DNA of 64,000 nt from Stappia sp. ES.058 (GCF_900105595.1 NZ_LT629784.1:2852001-2916000); one strand, 5' to 3'; positions 22,432 through 30,303 are shown, counted from the stretch's first letter. Translations and numbers: made by a program. The notes: generated by a model from the letters alone, not told the origin.

Positions 22432-22905
22432 ATGGAAAAAGTTCCGATGACAAGCGCCGGCTACACAATGCTGGAGAAGGAACTGAAGCAGCGCACATCC
22501 GAGGAGCGGCCGCGCATCATTCAGGCGATCTCGGAAGCCCGCGCGCACGGCGACCTTTCGGAAAACGCGGAATACCATGCCGCCAAGGAGCAGCAGAGCC
22601 TCAACGAGGGCCGCATCAGCGAGCTCGAGGACAAGCTCGGCCGCGCCGAGGTCATCGACGTGACCAAGCTGTCCGGCGACACGGTGAAGTTCGGGGCGAC
22701 CGTCACGCTCGTCGACGAGGACACCGAGCAGGAGAAGAAATACATGATCGTCGGCGACGTCGAGGCGGACGTGAAGCTCGGCCGCATCTCGATCTCCTCG
22801 CCGATCGCCCGCGCGCTCATCGGCAAGGCCATCGGCGACACCGTCGAGGTCACCGCACCCGGCGGCGCGCACGCCTATGAGATCATCAACGTCACCTTCA
22901 ACTGA
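22432..22905 (+). CDS. greA: Transcription elongation factor GreA
   Basis: 157 residues. It rescues backtracked RNA polymerase by stimulating transcript cleavage in the secondary channel. The N-terminal coiled coil carries the acidic tip ([20 protein letters not shown]), followed by [12 protein letters not shown]. The C-terminal FKBP-like domain includes [21 protein letters not shown]. The start at 22432 ([11 protein letters not shown]) has GGAG seven bases upstream; six extra codons are possible but unlike the family. It lies downstream of carB on the same strand. A GC-rich hairpin with TTTT at about 23002-23034 is its likely terminator. Confidence 0.96.
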   Translation: MEKVPMTSAGYTMLEKELKQRTSEERPRIIQAISEARAHGDLSENAEYHAAKEQQSLNEGRISELEDKLGRAEVIDVTKLSGDTVKFGATVTLVDEDTEQEKKYMIVGDVEADVKLGRISISSPIARALIGKAIGDTVEVTAPGGAHAYEIINVTFN

Positions 22906-23077
22906 TACTGGCATCTGACGCCGGAAAATGGCGCCGGCACCTGGCGCCGGGATCGCGACGCGACCCGCGCGCCCAAGGCGCGGTCGGTCACACGCAAGAC
23001 ACGCCGCGCGGAAAAAGGCTCCGGGCGGCGTTTTGCGTTATGGATCAGACGCTTGCGCGCGGTTGATCGGCGCGCGT

Positions 23078-23109
23078 GCAAAATCGCGTAATTTTGCGCG
23101 CGATTTTGC
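23078..23109. repeat. Perfect inverted repeat, GCAAAATCGCG arms
   Basis: GCAAAATCGCG (23078-23088) and CGCGATTTTGC (23099-23109) are exact complements around a 10-base centre. A further AATTTTGCGCG follows at once. This mix of AT blocks and CG steps is unlike the surrounding DNA and looks like a protein-binding array or a cruciform. Confidence 0.5.
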
Positions 23110-23439
23110 GAATTTTGCGCGTCGAGTTGACGATATTGATCGAGTTGGCGCTTGCAGGCACGCGAACCGGACGGCACCTGTCGAATCCGTTTCCGCGAGA
23201 CTTGTCCCCGCGCGCGTCGGACCGCCGAAACGGGGCCAAGATCGCCGTCGCACAGCGGGTGGGCGCACCTCGCAACGCCACGCTCCGGCCGGCTCCTCCG
23301 CGACATCCATCACACGCGATATCCCCGCCCCTGACGTGCTTCCGACAAGGCTCACCGATCAGCCGGCAACTTAAGCGACCGACGTCGCGACAGTCCCCGA
23401 CCGGCACCCGACAGGCACGGCGACCGCCCCAGGCTCCAG

Positions 23440-23471
23440 CGTCATCCCGGACCTGATCCGGGATCCATTGG
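23440..23471 (+). repeat. Palindromic REP-like repeat, copy 4
   Basis: The core reads ATCCCGGA-CCTGA-TCCGGGAT. Compared with copies 1-3 one stem position has changed on both arms, so pairing is kept. Flanks CGTC and CCATTGG match the other copies. Confidence 0.75.
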
Positions 23472-23579
23472 CAACCTCGGCCAGGACGGAAAGGGCGAGG
23501 CGCTGGCGGCCTGCAGAAGCAGGCGAGGCGTGGTCGCGCCGCGATCGAGAAGGTTCAAAGCACCCTCGTCCCAGCTGTT

Positions 23580-23687
23580 TCACTGGAACCACGGATCATT
23601 CTTGGTCTGGCGGATGGTGCAGCTCGTACGGAGGCTGTCGACGTTGGGGACGGCGACTAGGTCACAAATCAAGCGAGTATTGAAACT
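23580..23687 (-). pseudogene. Degenerate 3' end of an lrp/asnC gene
   Basis: Read on the minus strand, the bases directly after the DUF2235 stop codon encode an Lrp C-terminus: SFN..LI.DLVA followed by NVDSLRTSCTIRQTKNDP and a stop at 23580-23582. About two thirds of 33 residues match the end of the intact Lrp at 25519-25995 (NVDSVRTALTIRQTKNDP). Nothing upstream in this frame encodes the rest, because homology ends at the DUF2235 stop. This is therefore a fragment. It marks the left boundary of the DUF2235 island, as a partial duplication or a relic of a second lrp paralogue. Confidence 0.75.
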
Positions 23688-23688
23688 A

Positions 23689-25110
23689 CTAAAAATACTT
23701 ACTTGTTTTTGGGTGAGACTTAAGTTGAACCGGACGATAAGGTTTCATCTCACCCAAATGAGACACATGCTCAGCATTCAAACGCTCATGTACAGTCGGA
23801 TGTAAAATAGCATCCTCAGGCAACATTCGCGGCGTAACCTTCCAAGGAATTTTCACAAACAGAAAATCAAAGATATATTTTTCTTCGTGCTGCATACCCG
23901 TTGGGTCTGACGACAAGTGCAGTTTATCGCGATTTATCTTCAAATCAGGTACACACTCAAACAGTTCATCCAGCATCCATTGGAGTGTGATGTCGCTCAA
24001 TCGCGACTCCGTTTCTGGATAGCTACCACCTACATCGCTATGGCACCCCGCGAACCAGACTTGTCGAAGCCATTCCGGCTGACGCCCCTCTGTTTTCTTA
24101 GCCTCTGCATGTGCCGCCCATTTAACGCGCGGAAATTTCTTTCTGTGCTCATCAATCGCAAGGGCATGACGCGCATGAAGAACATCAGAATCAAGCCATC
24201 TATCGTAATTCTCCATTTTCCACTTCGCAAAGTGCCCATTTCTCCAAATCGACAACCAATGCAAAGGATTTTTTAGGCTCAAAGGCCGGTCCCCATCTGG
24301 TGAAAAATACTTCCATTGGCTCCATTTTAATTTCAAGTACCAAAAACAAATTACCAAAGCCGTAGTCACCAAAGGTAAGACAACAAGCCAGTTCCATGAA
24401 GTAAACAACAGCCAAGCGGATAATATCGCGACCAATGAAAGTCCGCCCCACGTCAGCATACTAGCCTGCGCACTCCCAAGAGCCGCAACCGTGTCAAAGA
24501 CCCCGATAAAGGTTGGCTGCACATTCCCTTGAACGTCCGTTTCAGCATCCGGAACGAAACTGCCATATTTTCTCCTGAAACGCTTACCTAGCTCTTCGCG
24601 ATTAGAATAATGAGGCTCTTCTCCACGAGGCCTTCCATTTCCGTGATTGTAAACGAAATTGACAGCATCGCTTGCGATCTTCCGGAGCTTTGGCCCAAAC
24701 CTTGGAGCCGGAGAACCGTCAGGCATTCGCGTTGGAATACCACAAAGATTCATGACATTCGCCACCGCACGGACCGTATAGGCCCCGCGAGAAAACCCGA
24801 ACAATAAGATGCGATCTCCAGGCTCGTAGTAAGAAATGATTTTTTCGTAGCAATCGATGACATTCTCGTCGATCCCAGTCCCCAAGGCCGCCGAGAGTGT
24901 GTTTCTGATACGTTTAAAGGTTAGCCCACCAACTTCGCCTGAGCCAAGTCCCGGATCATAAAAACAAACTTGATCCTTTGGACTGATAGGAGAAGACGGG
25001 CCCGGGCGCATGGCCCGATACATTTTATAAATGTTGGACAGCCTTTGATCGGGACGCAATCCTCCACACTGGCCAGTGCCATCTGAAAATATCAAAATAT
25101 TCTTCGGCAT
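23689..25110 (-). CDS. DUF2235 alpha/beta-hydrolase (Tle1-like) with two membrane helices
   Basis: 473 residues from MPKNILIFSDGTG, which matches how DUF2235 proteins usually begin and has GGGG upstream. A longer start at 25146 would overlap the preceding gene. The nucleophile motif GFSRG (Ser107) sits after ILLF, the acid is likely Asp206 in IGVFDTVAALG, and the base is likely the His in FAGCHSDVGG. Two hydrophobic segments (about 222-239 and 241-258) are inserted in the middle. Tle1-like members are phospholipases, some delivered by type VI secretion. No VgrG, PAAR or other T6SS gene lies nearby. The gene is clearly more AT-rich than its surroundings, so recent acquisition is likely. The function here is unproven. 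Confidence 0.85.
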   Translation of the reverse strand: MPKNILIFSDGTGQCGGLRPDQRLSNIYKMYRAMRPGPSSPISPKDQVCFYDPGLGSGEVGGLTFKRIRNTLSAALGTGIDENVIDCYEKIISYYEPGDRILLFGFSRGAYTVRAVANVMNLCGIPTRMPDGSPAPRFGPKLRKIASDAVNFVYNHGNGRPRGEEPHYSNREELGKRFRRKYGSFVPDAETDVQGNVQPTFIGVFDTVAALGSAQASMLTWGGLSLVAILSAWLLFTSWNWLVVLPLVTTALVICFWYLKLKWSQWKYFSPDGDRPLSLKNPLHWLSIWRNGHFAKWKMENYDRWLDSDVLHARHALAIDEHRKKFPRVKWAAHAEAKKTEGRQPEWLRQVWFAGCHSDVGGSYPETESRLSDITLQWMLDELFECVPDLKINRDKLHLSSDPTGMQHEEKYIFDFLFVKIPWKVTPRMLPEDAILHPTVHERLNAEHVSHLGEMKPYRPVQLKSHPKTSKYF

Positions 25111-25132
25111 TATTAGATCCCCATTATAGAAA

Positions 25133-25441
25133 TCAGTCGCGTCCATTCTCTTTTTCGAATAAATCTAGAGTCTCTTCATCTCGACGGCGACTCAACCCTT
25201 CTCCTCGATGTAGGCAGGGGTGCTTCACCCGGGACAGGCCTATTCCACCCTCAAAATGGACCCACCCGCCGTTCGGCATTGAAATACTAATTATTTCGGC
25301 ACCACAGACCGGACAGTCGTTCCTATAGGTACTTCGTTCGGCACCCGAAGTGATATTGGAGAAAACCCAGCAAGACTTCACGAGCACAATTCGCCCTTTT
25401 GGTGTTCGCCTGCGATGGCCCTTTCTTCGAAACCATTTCAC
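25133..25441 (-). CDS. Small zinc-ribbon-like protein paired with the DUF2235 gene
   Basis: 102 residues from a GTG start. A CPVCG knuckle (Cys43, Cys46) and a later HPCLH (His74, Cys76, His78) make a plausible zinc site around the segment PNGGWVHFEGGIG. The rest is basic at the N-terminus and charged at the C-terminus. I recognise the general CPVCG ... HPC pattern from many small accessory proteins of unknown role. It is the upstream gene of the DUF2235 pair, 22 bp away, with the same AT-rich composition. A regulator, chaperone or immunity role is conceivable but unsupported. Confidence 0.65.
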   Translation of the reverse strand: MKWFRRKGHRRRTPKGRIVLVKSCWVFSNITSGAERSTYRNDCPVCGAEIISISMPNGGWVHFEGGIGLSRVKHPCLHRGEGLSRRRDEETLDLFEKENGRD

Positions 25442-25518
25442 GACACATACAACCCTGCGGCGGATGAATCTCCCGTAAGGTTATTGCGAAAAATTATTGC
25501 GTATCAAGAGAATTCAAC

Positions 25519-25995
25519 TCACCCCAGTTCCTTCATCGGCACGACTGGATCGTTCTTGGTCTGGCGGATGGTGAGCGCGGTGCGGACGCTGTCGACGTTT
25601 GAGGCGGCGGTGAGGTCGCGGATGATGAAGTTCTGGAAGCTCTGCAGGTCCGGCACCACGCATTTCAGCAAAAAGTCGACCTCGCCCGACAGCATGTAGC
25701 ACTCGCGCACCTCGGGCCAGCCGTTCACCGTCTTTTCGAAGGCGATGAGATCGGCCTCGGTCTGGCTGTGCAGGCCGACCATTGCGAAGGCGGTGACCTC
25801 GTAGCCGAGCTGCTTTTCGTCCAAGAGCGTGCGGTAGCCGCGAATGAGGCCAGCCTCCTCCAGCGCCCGCACCCGGCGAAGACAGGGCGGCGCGGAAATC
25901 CCGACGCGGCGCGCAAGCTCCACATTGGTGATGCGTCCATCGGCCTGCAGCTCGTTCAAAATGTGCCAATCAATCGCATCGAGGCGGATTTTCAC
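25519..25995 (-). CDS. Lrp/AsnC-family transcriptional regulator
   Basis: 158 residues. The N-terminal HTH reads LDAIDWHILNELQADGRITN, then VELARRVGISAPPCLRRVRA. The C-terminal RAM ligand-binding domain has VRECYMLSGEVDFLLKCVVP and the TIRQTKNDP strand. This is the size of global Lrp and of many local amino-acid sensors; the ligand is not readable. Its 3' end borders the DUF2235 island, and a diverged copy of that same 3' end marks the island's far side. Confidence 0.93.
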   Translation of the reverse strand: MKIRLDAIDWHILNELQADGRITNVELARRVGISAPPCLRRVRALEEAGLIRGYRTLLDEKQLGYEVTAFAMVGLHSQTEADLIAFEKTVNGWPEVRECYMLSGEVDFLLKCVVPDLQSFQNFIIRDLTAASNVDSVRTALTIRQTKNDPVVPMKELG

Positions 25996-26163
25996 ACTGG
26001 TCTCCTTCGCAATTCACTGGCACAGACGGGCGGCGCGGCATGGCCGGACGGCCCCCGCGCAGCGGCGTTTCACGCCCCGCGCCGGCAGGACGCGGAACCC
26101 GTGTTCCTTCTTAGCGGCTTATGATTTTTTGCGTAAGTCTGCAATAGTGTAACAACGAGCGGC

Positions 26164-27168
26164 ATGAACAAGAAATATCACGAAAGCGAAGCGCCTGTGG
26201 ACGACGCAAGCATCTGGATCGTCAGCGACGGCAAGGCCGGCGACGAGACCCAGTGCTGCGGCGTCGCCGAGGCGCTTGGGGCCCGCTCCATCGAGGTCCA
26301 CCGCGTGCGGCCGCGCGCGCCCTGGCGCTGGCTGATGCCCCGCGGCGGCATCGACCCGCGCGACGCACCTGAAAGACAAGGCTCGCCCATCGCCCCGCCC
26401 TTCCCCGACATCGCCATCGCCTCGGGCAGGCGGGCGGTCGCCTATCTGGCGCGGATCAAGCGCGACAGCGGCGGGCGCACCTTCACCGTGTTTCTCAAGG
26501 ACCCGCGCACCGGCACCAGGGCGGCCGACCTGATCTGGGTCGCGGAACACGACAGATTGCGCGGCGACAACGTGGTGGTGACGGCGAGCGGCCCGCATCG
26601 CTTTTCGCAACAACGCATCGAGGCCGCGCGCGCAGAGCCCCTGCCGGAGATCGCCGCACTGGCGCATCCGCGCGTCGCCGTGCTCGTCGGCGGCGACAGC
26701 CGCACCCACCGGTTTCTCGATCTCGACGTCTCCCGGTTTGTCGAGGGGCTGGCGCGGCTGGCGGGCGGCGGCGCGCATTTGACGATCTCGACGTCGCGGC
26801 GCACGCCGCAGCCGCTGGTCGACGCGCTCGCGCCCTATGGTGCATCGCCGGACCATCTCCTGTGGACGGGCGAGGGAGAAAACCCGCTCTTGCAGTATCT
26901 TGCCAATGCCGATGCCATCGTCGCAACCGCCGATTCCGCCAACATGATCGGGGAGGCGCTGGCGACCGGCCGGCCGATCCATGTCTTCCATCCCTCCGGC
27001 GGACACAGGAAGTTCAACGCGTTTCTGGAGGCTTTGACGCGCATCGGCGCCGTCCACCCCTTCCCTGGACGGTTGAAAACGACTACCTACGAACCGATCG
27101 ATTCAACGCTGCGGATCGCCCAGGCGATCAAACGGGCTTACGCGGCGCACCGCGCCGGCATCCGGTGA
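26164..27168 (+). CDS. ELM1-family (DUF1022) GT-B-like protein
   Basis: 334 residues. It begins with the family's IWIVSDGKAGDETQCCGVAEAL. It continues with FLKDPRTGTRAADLIWVAEHD and a central LVGGDSRTHRFLDLDV nucleotide-sugar-like region, and ends with ATADSANMIGEALATGRPIH. Plant ELM1 recruits dynamin to mitochondria. The bacterial homologues are widespread in alphaproteobacteria and have no established function; the fold suggests a glycosyltransferase-like enzyme. It lies 83 bp upstream of trxB on the same strand. Confidence 0.88.
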   Translation: MNKKYHESEAPVDDASIWIVSDGKAGDETQCCGVAEALGARSIEVHRVRPRAPWRWLMPRGGIDPRDAPERQGSPIAPPFPDIAIASGRRAVAYLARIKRDSGGRTFTVFLKDPRTGTRAADLIWVAEHDRLRGDNVVVTASGPHRFSQQRIEAARAEPLPEIAALAHPRVAVLVGGDSRTHRFLDLDVSRFVEGLARLAGGGAHLTISTSRRTPQPLVDALAPYGASPDHLLWTGEGENPLLQYLANADAIVATADSANMIGEALATGRPIHVFHPSGGHRKFNAFLEALTRIGAVHPFPGRLKTTTYEPIDSTLRIAQAIKRAYAAHRAGIR

Positions 27169-27250
27169 CCTGTCACGCATGACAGGCAACCAGGCGCATG
27201 CGCCGGACAGCCGCCTGTCCAAGGCCCGGCTTTTCAAGGAGAGTGCGAGA

Positions 27251-28216
27251 ATGACCGAACAGCATCACAAGCTCCTGATCGTCGGATCGGGCCCGGCCGG
27301 CTACACCGCCGCCGTCTACGCCGCGCGCGCCATGCTGGAGCCGGCGCTCGTCACCGGCATCCAGCCCGGCGGCCAGCTGACGATCACCACCGAGGTCGAG
27401 AATTACCCCGGCTTCGCCGATCCGATCCAGGGGCCATGGCTGATGGAGGAAATGCGCAAGCAGGCGGAAAACGTCGGCACGCAGATCATCTACGACACGA
27501 TCCTTGAAGCCGACCTCACCACGCGCCCCGTGCGCCTGACCGGCGACAGCGGCACGGTCTACACCGCCGACGCCCTTGTGATCTCCACCGGCGCGCAGGC
27601 AAAATGGCTCGGCATCCCGTCTGAGGATGCCTTCATGGGCGCCGGCGTCTCGGCCTGCGCGACCTGCGACGGCTTCTTCTACCGGGGCAAGGAGGTCATT
27701 GTGGTCGGCGGCGGCAACACGGCCGTGGAGGAAGCGCTGTATCTCGCCAATCTCGCGTCGAAGGTCACGGTCGTGCACCGGCGCGACGAATTCCGCGCCG
27801 AACGCATCCTGCAGGACCGGCTGGAGAAAAACCCCAAGATCGAGGTGGTCTGGGACAGCGTGGTGGAGGAAGTGCTCGGCGGCGGCGTGCCCAAGGCGGT
27901 CACCGGCGCGCGCATCAGGAACGTCAAGACCGGCGAGACCAGCGAGATCCCCGGCGACGGGTTTTTCGTGGCGATCGGCCATGCCCCGGCCGTGGACCTC
28001 TTCAAGGACCAGATCCAGATGAAGCCGACGGGCTACATCTGGACCGCGCCCGACAGCACCCAGACCTCCATTCCCGGCGTCTTCGCCGCCGGAGACGTCA
28101 CGGACGAGATCTACCGCCAGGCGGTCACGGCAGCGGGCATGGGATGCATGGCAGCCCTTGAGGCGGAACGTTTCCTCGCCGGGCTCGACGTTGCAGACTC
28201 CGAAGCGGCAGAATAG
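27251..28216 (+). CDS. trxB: Thioredoxin-disulfide reductase TrxB
   Basis: 321 residues. It transfers electrons from NADPH through FAD and a redox disulfide to thioredoxin. The FAD-binding LLIVGSGPAGYTAAVYAARA is at the N-terminus, the active-site CATC is at 136-139 in SACATCDGFF, the NADPH-binding VVGGGNTAVEEALYLAN follows, and the C-terminal FAD motif is GVFAAGDVTDE. AAGGAG lies before the start at 27251. It is followed within 35 bp by the lsrB-type regulator, an order typical of Hyphomicrobiales. Confidence 0.97.
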   Translation: MTEQHHKLLIVGSGPAGYTAAVYAARAMLEPALVTGIQPGGQLTITTEVENYPGFADPIQGPWLMEEMRKQAENVGTQIIYDTILEADLTTRPVRLTGDSGTVYTADALVISTGAQAKWLGIPSEDAFMGAGVSACATCDGFFYRGKEVIVVGGGNTAVEEALYLANLASKVTVVHRRDEFRAERILQDRLEKNPKIEVVWDSVVEEVLGGGVPKAVTGARIRNVKTGETSEIPGDGFFVAIGHAPAVDLFKDQIQMKPTGYIWTAPDSTQTSIPGVFAAGDVTDEIYRQAVTAAGMGCMAALEAERFLAGLDVADSEAAE

Positions 28217-28251
28217 ACTTCCGGATACAAAAACAAAAAGGTTGGGTCGCT

Positions 28252-29148
28252 GTGCCGTTGGACTGGGACAAACTCCGTATCTTCCATGCTGCGGCGCAGG
28301 CCGGGAGTTTCACCCACGCGGGCGAGACGCTCAACATGAGCCAGTCTGCCGTCAGCCGTCAGGTGAGCGCGCTCGAGCATGACCTCAAGGTCCCGCTCTT
28401 CCACCGTCATGCGCGCGGGCTTCTTCTGACCGAGCAGGGCGAGGTGCTCTATCGCACCGCGCGCGAGGTCTTCATGAAGCTGGAGGCGGCGCAGTCGCGT
28501 CTCACCGACAGCCGCGAGAAGCCGAGCGGCGTGCTGCGCGTCACCACAACGGTCGGCCTCGGCTCGACCTGGCTCACCCAGCGGCTGAACGAGTTCATCG
28601 ATCTCTATCCGGAAATGGAGCTCAGGCTCATTTTCGACGACGACGAACTCGATCTCGGCATGCGCGAGGCCGATGTCGCCATCCGGCTGCGCCAACCGAC
28701 CCAGCCGGACCTGATCCAGCGCAAGCTGTTCACGGTGCATTTCCACCTGTTCGCCGCCCCCTCCTACATCCAGCGCTTCGGCTCGCCGAAATCCATCGAC
28801 GAACTCGGCGGCCACCGCATCATCACCTTCGGCGAACACGCGCCCGCCTATCTGCGCGACATGAACTGGCTGGAAACGGCCGGCCTGCCGCCGGGCCAGC
28901 ACCGGCGTTGCGTGCTGCGCATAAACAACGTCGTCGCCATTCGGCGCGCGGTGGAGCGCGGCATCGGCATCGCCATCCTGCCCGACTACATCAACGAGGA
29001 AGGCTCCGGTCTGGTGCAGTTGCTGCCGGAGGCGGACGTCCCGAGCTTCGACACCTATTTCGTCTATCCTTCGGAACTGAAGAACACGGCGCGCATCACC
29101 GCTTTCCGCGACTTTCTGCTGTCCAAGGCGGAACGCTGGACGTTCTGA
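28252..29148 (+). CDS. lsrB: LysR-type regulator LsrB/VtlR
   Basis: 298 residues from a GTG preceded by AAAAAGGTT. The N-terminus DWDKLRIFHAAAQAGSFTHA and the end SFDTYFVYPSELKNTARIT match the LsrB (Sinorhizobium) / VtlR (Brucella, Agrobacterium) group, as does the position after trxB. In those species it controls envelope, redox and small-RNA genes. The rhizobial LsrB I recall has redox cysteines in HADCAIRLR and GIGIACLPDY. Here these read READVAIRLR and GIGIAILPDY, and Cys220 is the only cysteine I can find. A disulfide switch as described there is therefore unlikely in this protein. An AbcR-like small RNA lies 290 bp downstream. Confidence 0.88.
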   Translation: MPLDWDKLRIFHAAAQAGSFTHAGETLNMSQSAVSRQVSALEHDLKVPLFHRHARGLLLTEQGEVLYRTAREVFMKLEAAQSRLTDSREKPSGVLRVTTTVGLGSTWLTQRLNEFIDLYPEMELRLIFDDDELDLGMREADVAIRLRQPTQPDLIQRKLFTVHFHLFAAPSYIQRFGSPKSIDELGGHRIITFGEHAPAYLRDMNWLETAGLPPGQHRRCVLRINNVVAIRRAVERGIGIAILPDYINEEGSGLVQLLPEADVPSFDTYFVYPSELKNTARITAFRDFLLSKAERWTF

Positions 29149-29367
29149 CCAGGCGCGCCGTTCCGCGCGCTTTCGCTGCACTGCCGCATTCCGCGCGATC
29201 CCGCTGCCGCGACCTGCGCCATGGCGGCGTGTGTCCAGATGAAGACTTGCCGCTGCGGAAAGCTCCGATTTGGAAAATCATGATATATTTTAGGGCATTG
29301 AGCCCGAAAAACAGACGCTTTACCCGCGACCGCATAACACGGATGCATCGCTTCTCCCAAGATGCGC

Positions 29368-29384
29368 GCTGATTGCATATCAGC
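29368..29384 (+). promoter_or_regulatory. Candidate LysR-type box upstream of the small RNA
   Basis: GCTGAT-TGCAT-ATCAGC is a perfect 6-bp inverted repeat with the T-N11-A form of LysR sites. It ends 15 bp before the -35 element of the small RNA promoter, a usual activator position. Binding by the adjacent LsrB/VtlR is inference, in line with VtlR control of abcR2 in Brucella. Confidence 0.5.
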
Positions 29385-29399
29385 ATTGCAAGACTGCTT

Positions 29400-29429
29400 C
29401 TTGAATAGGCGGCTTGTGCACTGCATATA
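29400..29429 (+). promoter_or_regulatory. Sigma-70 promoter of the AbcR-like RNA
   Basis: CTTGAA (29400-29405), an 18-base spacer and CATATA (29424-29429) fit the alphaproteobacterial CTTGAC...CTATAT pattern. This predicts a transcript start near 29436. Confidence 0.6.
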
Positions 29430-29435
29430 AGCAAC

Positions 29436-29572
29436 AGGCTGTTGGTCTGCTTCGTCGCTACCTCCTCCCAGCGACGTTATATGCGACCAGCTGTTCCCCT
29501 CTGGAAGGTGATTGCGCCACCTAGGTGGCAAAATCAGATAACTGCCGGGTCTTCGGACCCGGCTTTTTTTTT
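29436..29572 (+). ncRNA. abcR: AbcR-type (alpha-r15) trans-acting small RNA
   Basis: About 137 nt between a promoter and a strong terminator. The first hairpin CGTCGCT/AGCGACG (29453-29459 / 29470-29476) exposes ACCTCCTCCC in its loop, an anti-Shine-Dalgarno sequence of the kind AbcR RNAs use to silence ABC-transporter mRNAs. A second unpaired TTCCCCTCT follows near 29494-29502. Next comes a palindromic hairpin GCCACCTAGGTGGC (29516-29529), then the terminator stem GCCGGGTC-TTCG-GACCCGGC with nine T (29544-29572). Position after lsrB matches AbcR loci in Rhizobiales. The ends are predictions. Confidence 0.72.
29544..29572 (+). terminator. Terminator of the AbcR-like RNA
   Basis: An 8-bp perfect GC stem with a UUCG tetraloop and a nine-T tail, a textbook intrinsic terminator that also provides an Hfq-style poly-U end. 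Confidence 0.9.
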
Positions 29573-29592
29573 GCCCGGCCGATGTCGGTCGG

Positions 29593-30303
29593 TCAGACCG
29601 GATCACTCAGCCGCATCTCTCCTTCATGCAGGAAACAGGTTCGCGAGAACGCGTCCGGGCGCCCGGGCCACGGCGCTGCCAGGTCGTCAACTCCCGGAAC
29701 AGGCGACAAGGCCGGATCGAAGCCACGCGCCACTTGAGACAGGAAGACGATCACCAGGCCCCGTTCGCGGGCAAGCGCGCCGAATGCGGCCACCTCGCGC
29801 GCATTTGCCTCGCGCCCTTCGTCACGCGCCAGAAGCTGAAGATAATCGATGACGGCGAGACTCCCGGACGCGGCGCCCGCCATGCGCTCGCCGACGAGGC
29901 TCGCTTCGAGCGCATCCGGCGTTTCGATGCACACCGTGCCGCCGACGGCGTTTTGCGCCCCGCGTGGCGTCAGAAGACCGGCAGCCTCCCAGGGCGCATA
30001 GAAAAGGGAGAAAAAGACCGCCATGCGTCCCCGGACGGCTGCCTCTTGCAACAGGTCAAGCGCAAGCGCCGTCTTGCCCTGTCCCGGTCGGGCGGCGAGC
30101 AGCAGCGTGTCACCGGGAGAAAGCCGCGCGAGCAATCTGCGGGCCGGCGCATGGCGCGCCGCCTGCGCGGCCAGAAGGCTCCAGCGGGCATGCCCTTCCT
30201 CGCGGGCGACATGGTCAAGCGCGGCGTTGAGCGAGATACCGGTCTCGCGGGCATGCAGGCGCGCTCGACGTTTCAGGCGATAGATGGGGGCGGTAAGGCG
30301 CAT
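29593..30303 (-). CDS. Small DnaB/RecA-like ATPase
   Basis: 236 residues from an ATG with GGAGG seven bases upstream. Walker A is AARPGQGKTALALDLL (near 80-95). The Walker B-like SLAVIDYLQLLARDEGREAN and the sensor segment RGLVIVFLSQVARGFD copy the C-terminal RecA fold of the replicative helicase DnaB. The DnaB N-terminal collar and linker are missing. It starts instead with IYRLKRRARLHARETGISLN and AALDHVAREEGHARWSLL, a helical motif also seen at the start of the Glyoxalase_8-like protein at 36491. It is too small to be the replicative helicase; its role is unknown. Confidence 0.75.
   Translation of the reverse strand: MRLTAPIYRLKRRARLHARETGISLNAALDHVAREEGHARWSLLAAQAARHAPARRLLARLSPGDTLLLAARPGQGKTALALDLLQEAAVRGRMAVFFSLFYAPWEAAGLLTPRGAQNAVGGTVCIETPDALEASLVGERMAGAASGSLAVIDYLQLLARDEGREANAREVAAFGALARERGLVIVFLSQVARGFDPALSPVPGVDDLAAPWPGRPDAFSRTCFLHEGEMRLSDPV

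Larger units (their letters stand above)
22906..23579. other. Gene-free region at the left edge of the island
   Basis: 674 bp without a supported gene. In order it holds a probable greA terminator (about 23002-23034), an inverted repeat at 23078-23109, and copy 4 of the palindromic repeat at 23440-23471. Open frames exist on both strands but show no recognisable protein pattern. Confidence 0.55.

Noticed and set aside
23580..23687. Recent duplication of the adjacent lrp gene
   Set aside because: The fragment differs from the intact lrp at about one third of residues, so it is not a recent copy. An older event or a paralogue fits better.
29593..30303. Replicative helicase DnaB
   Set aside because: Only the RecA-like core is present; the N-terminal collar and linker are missing and the protein is about half the normal length.
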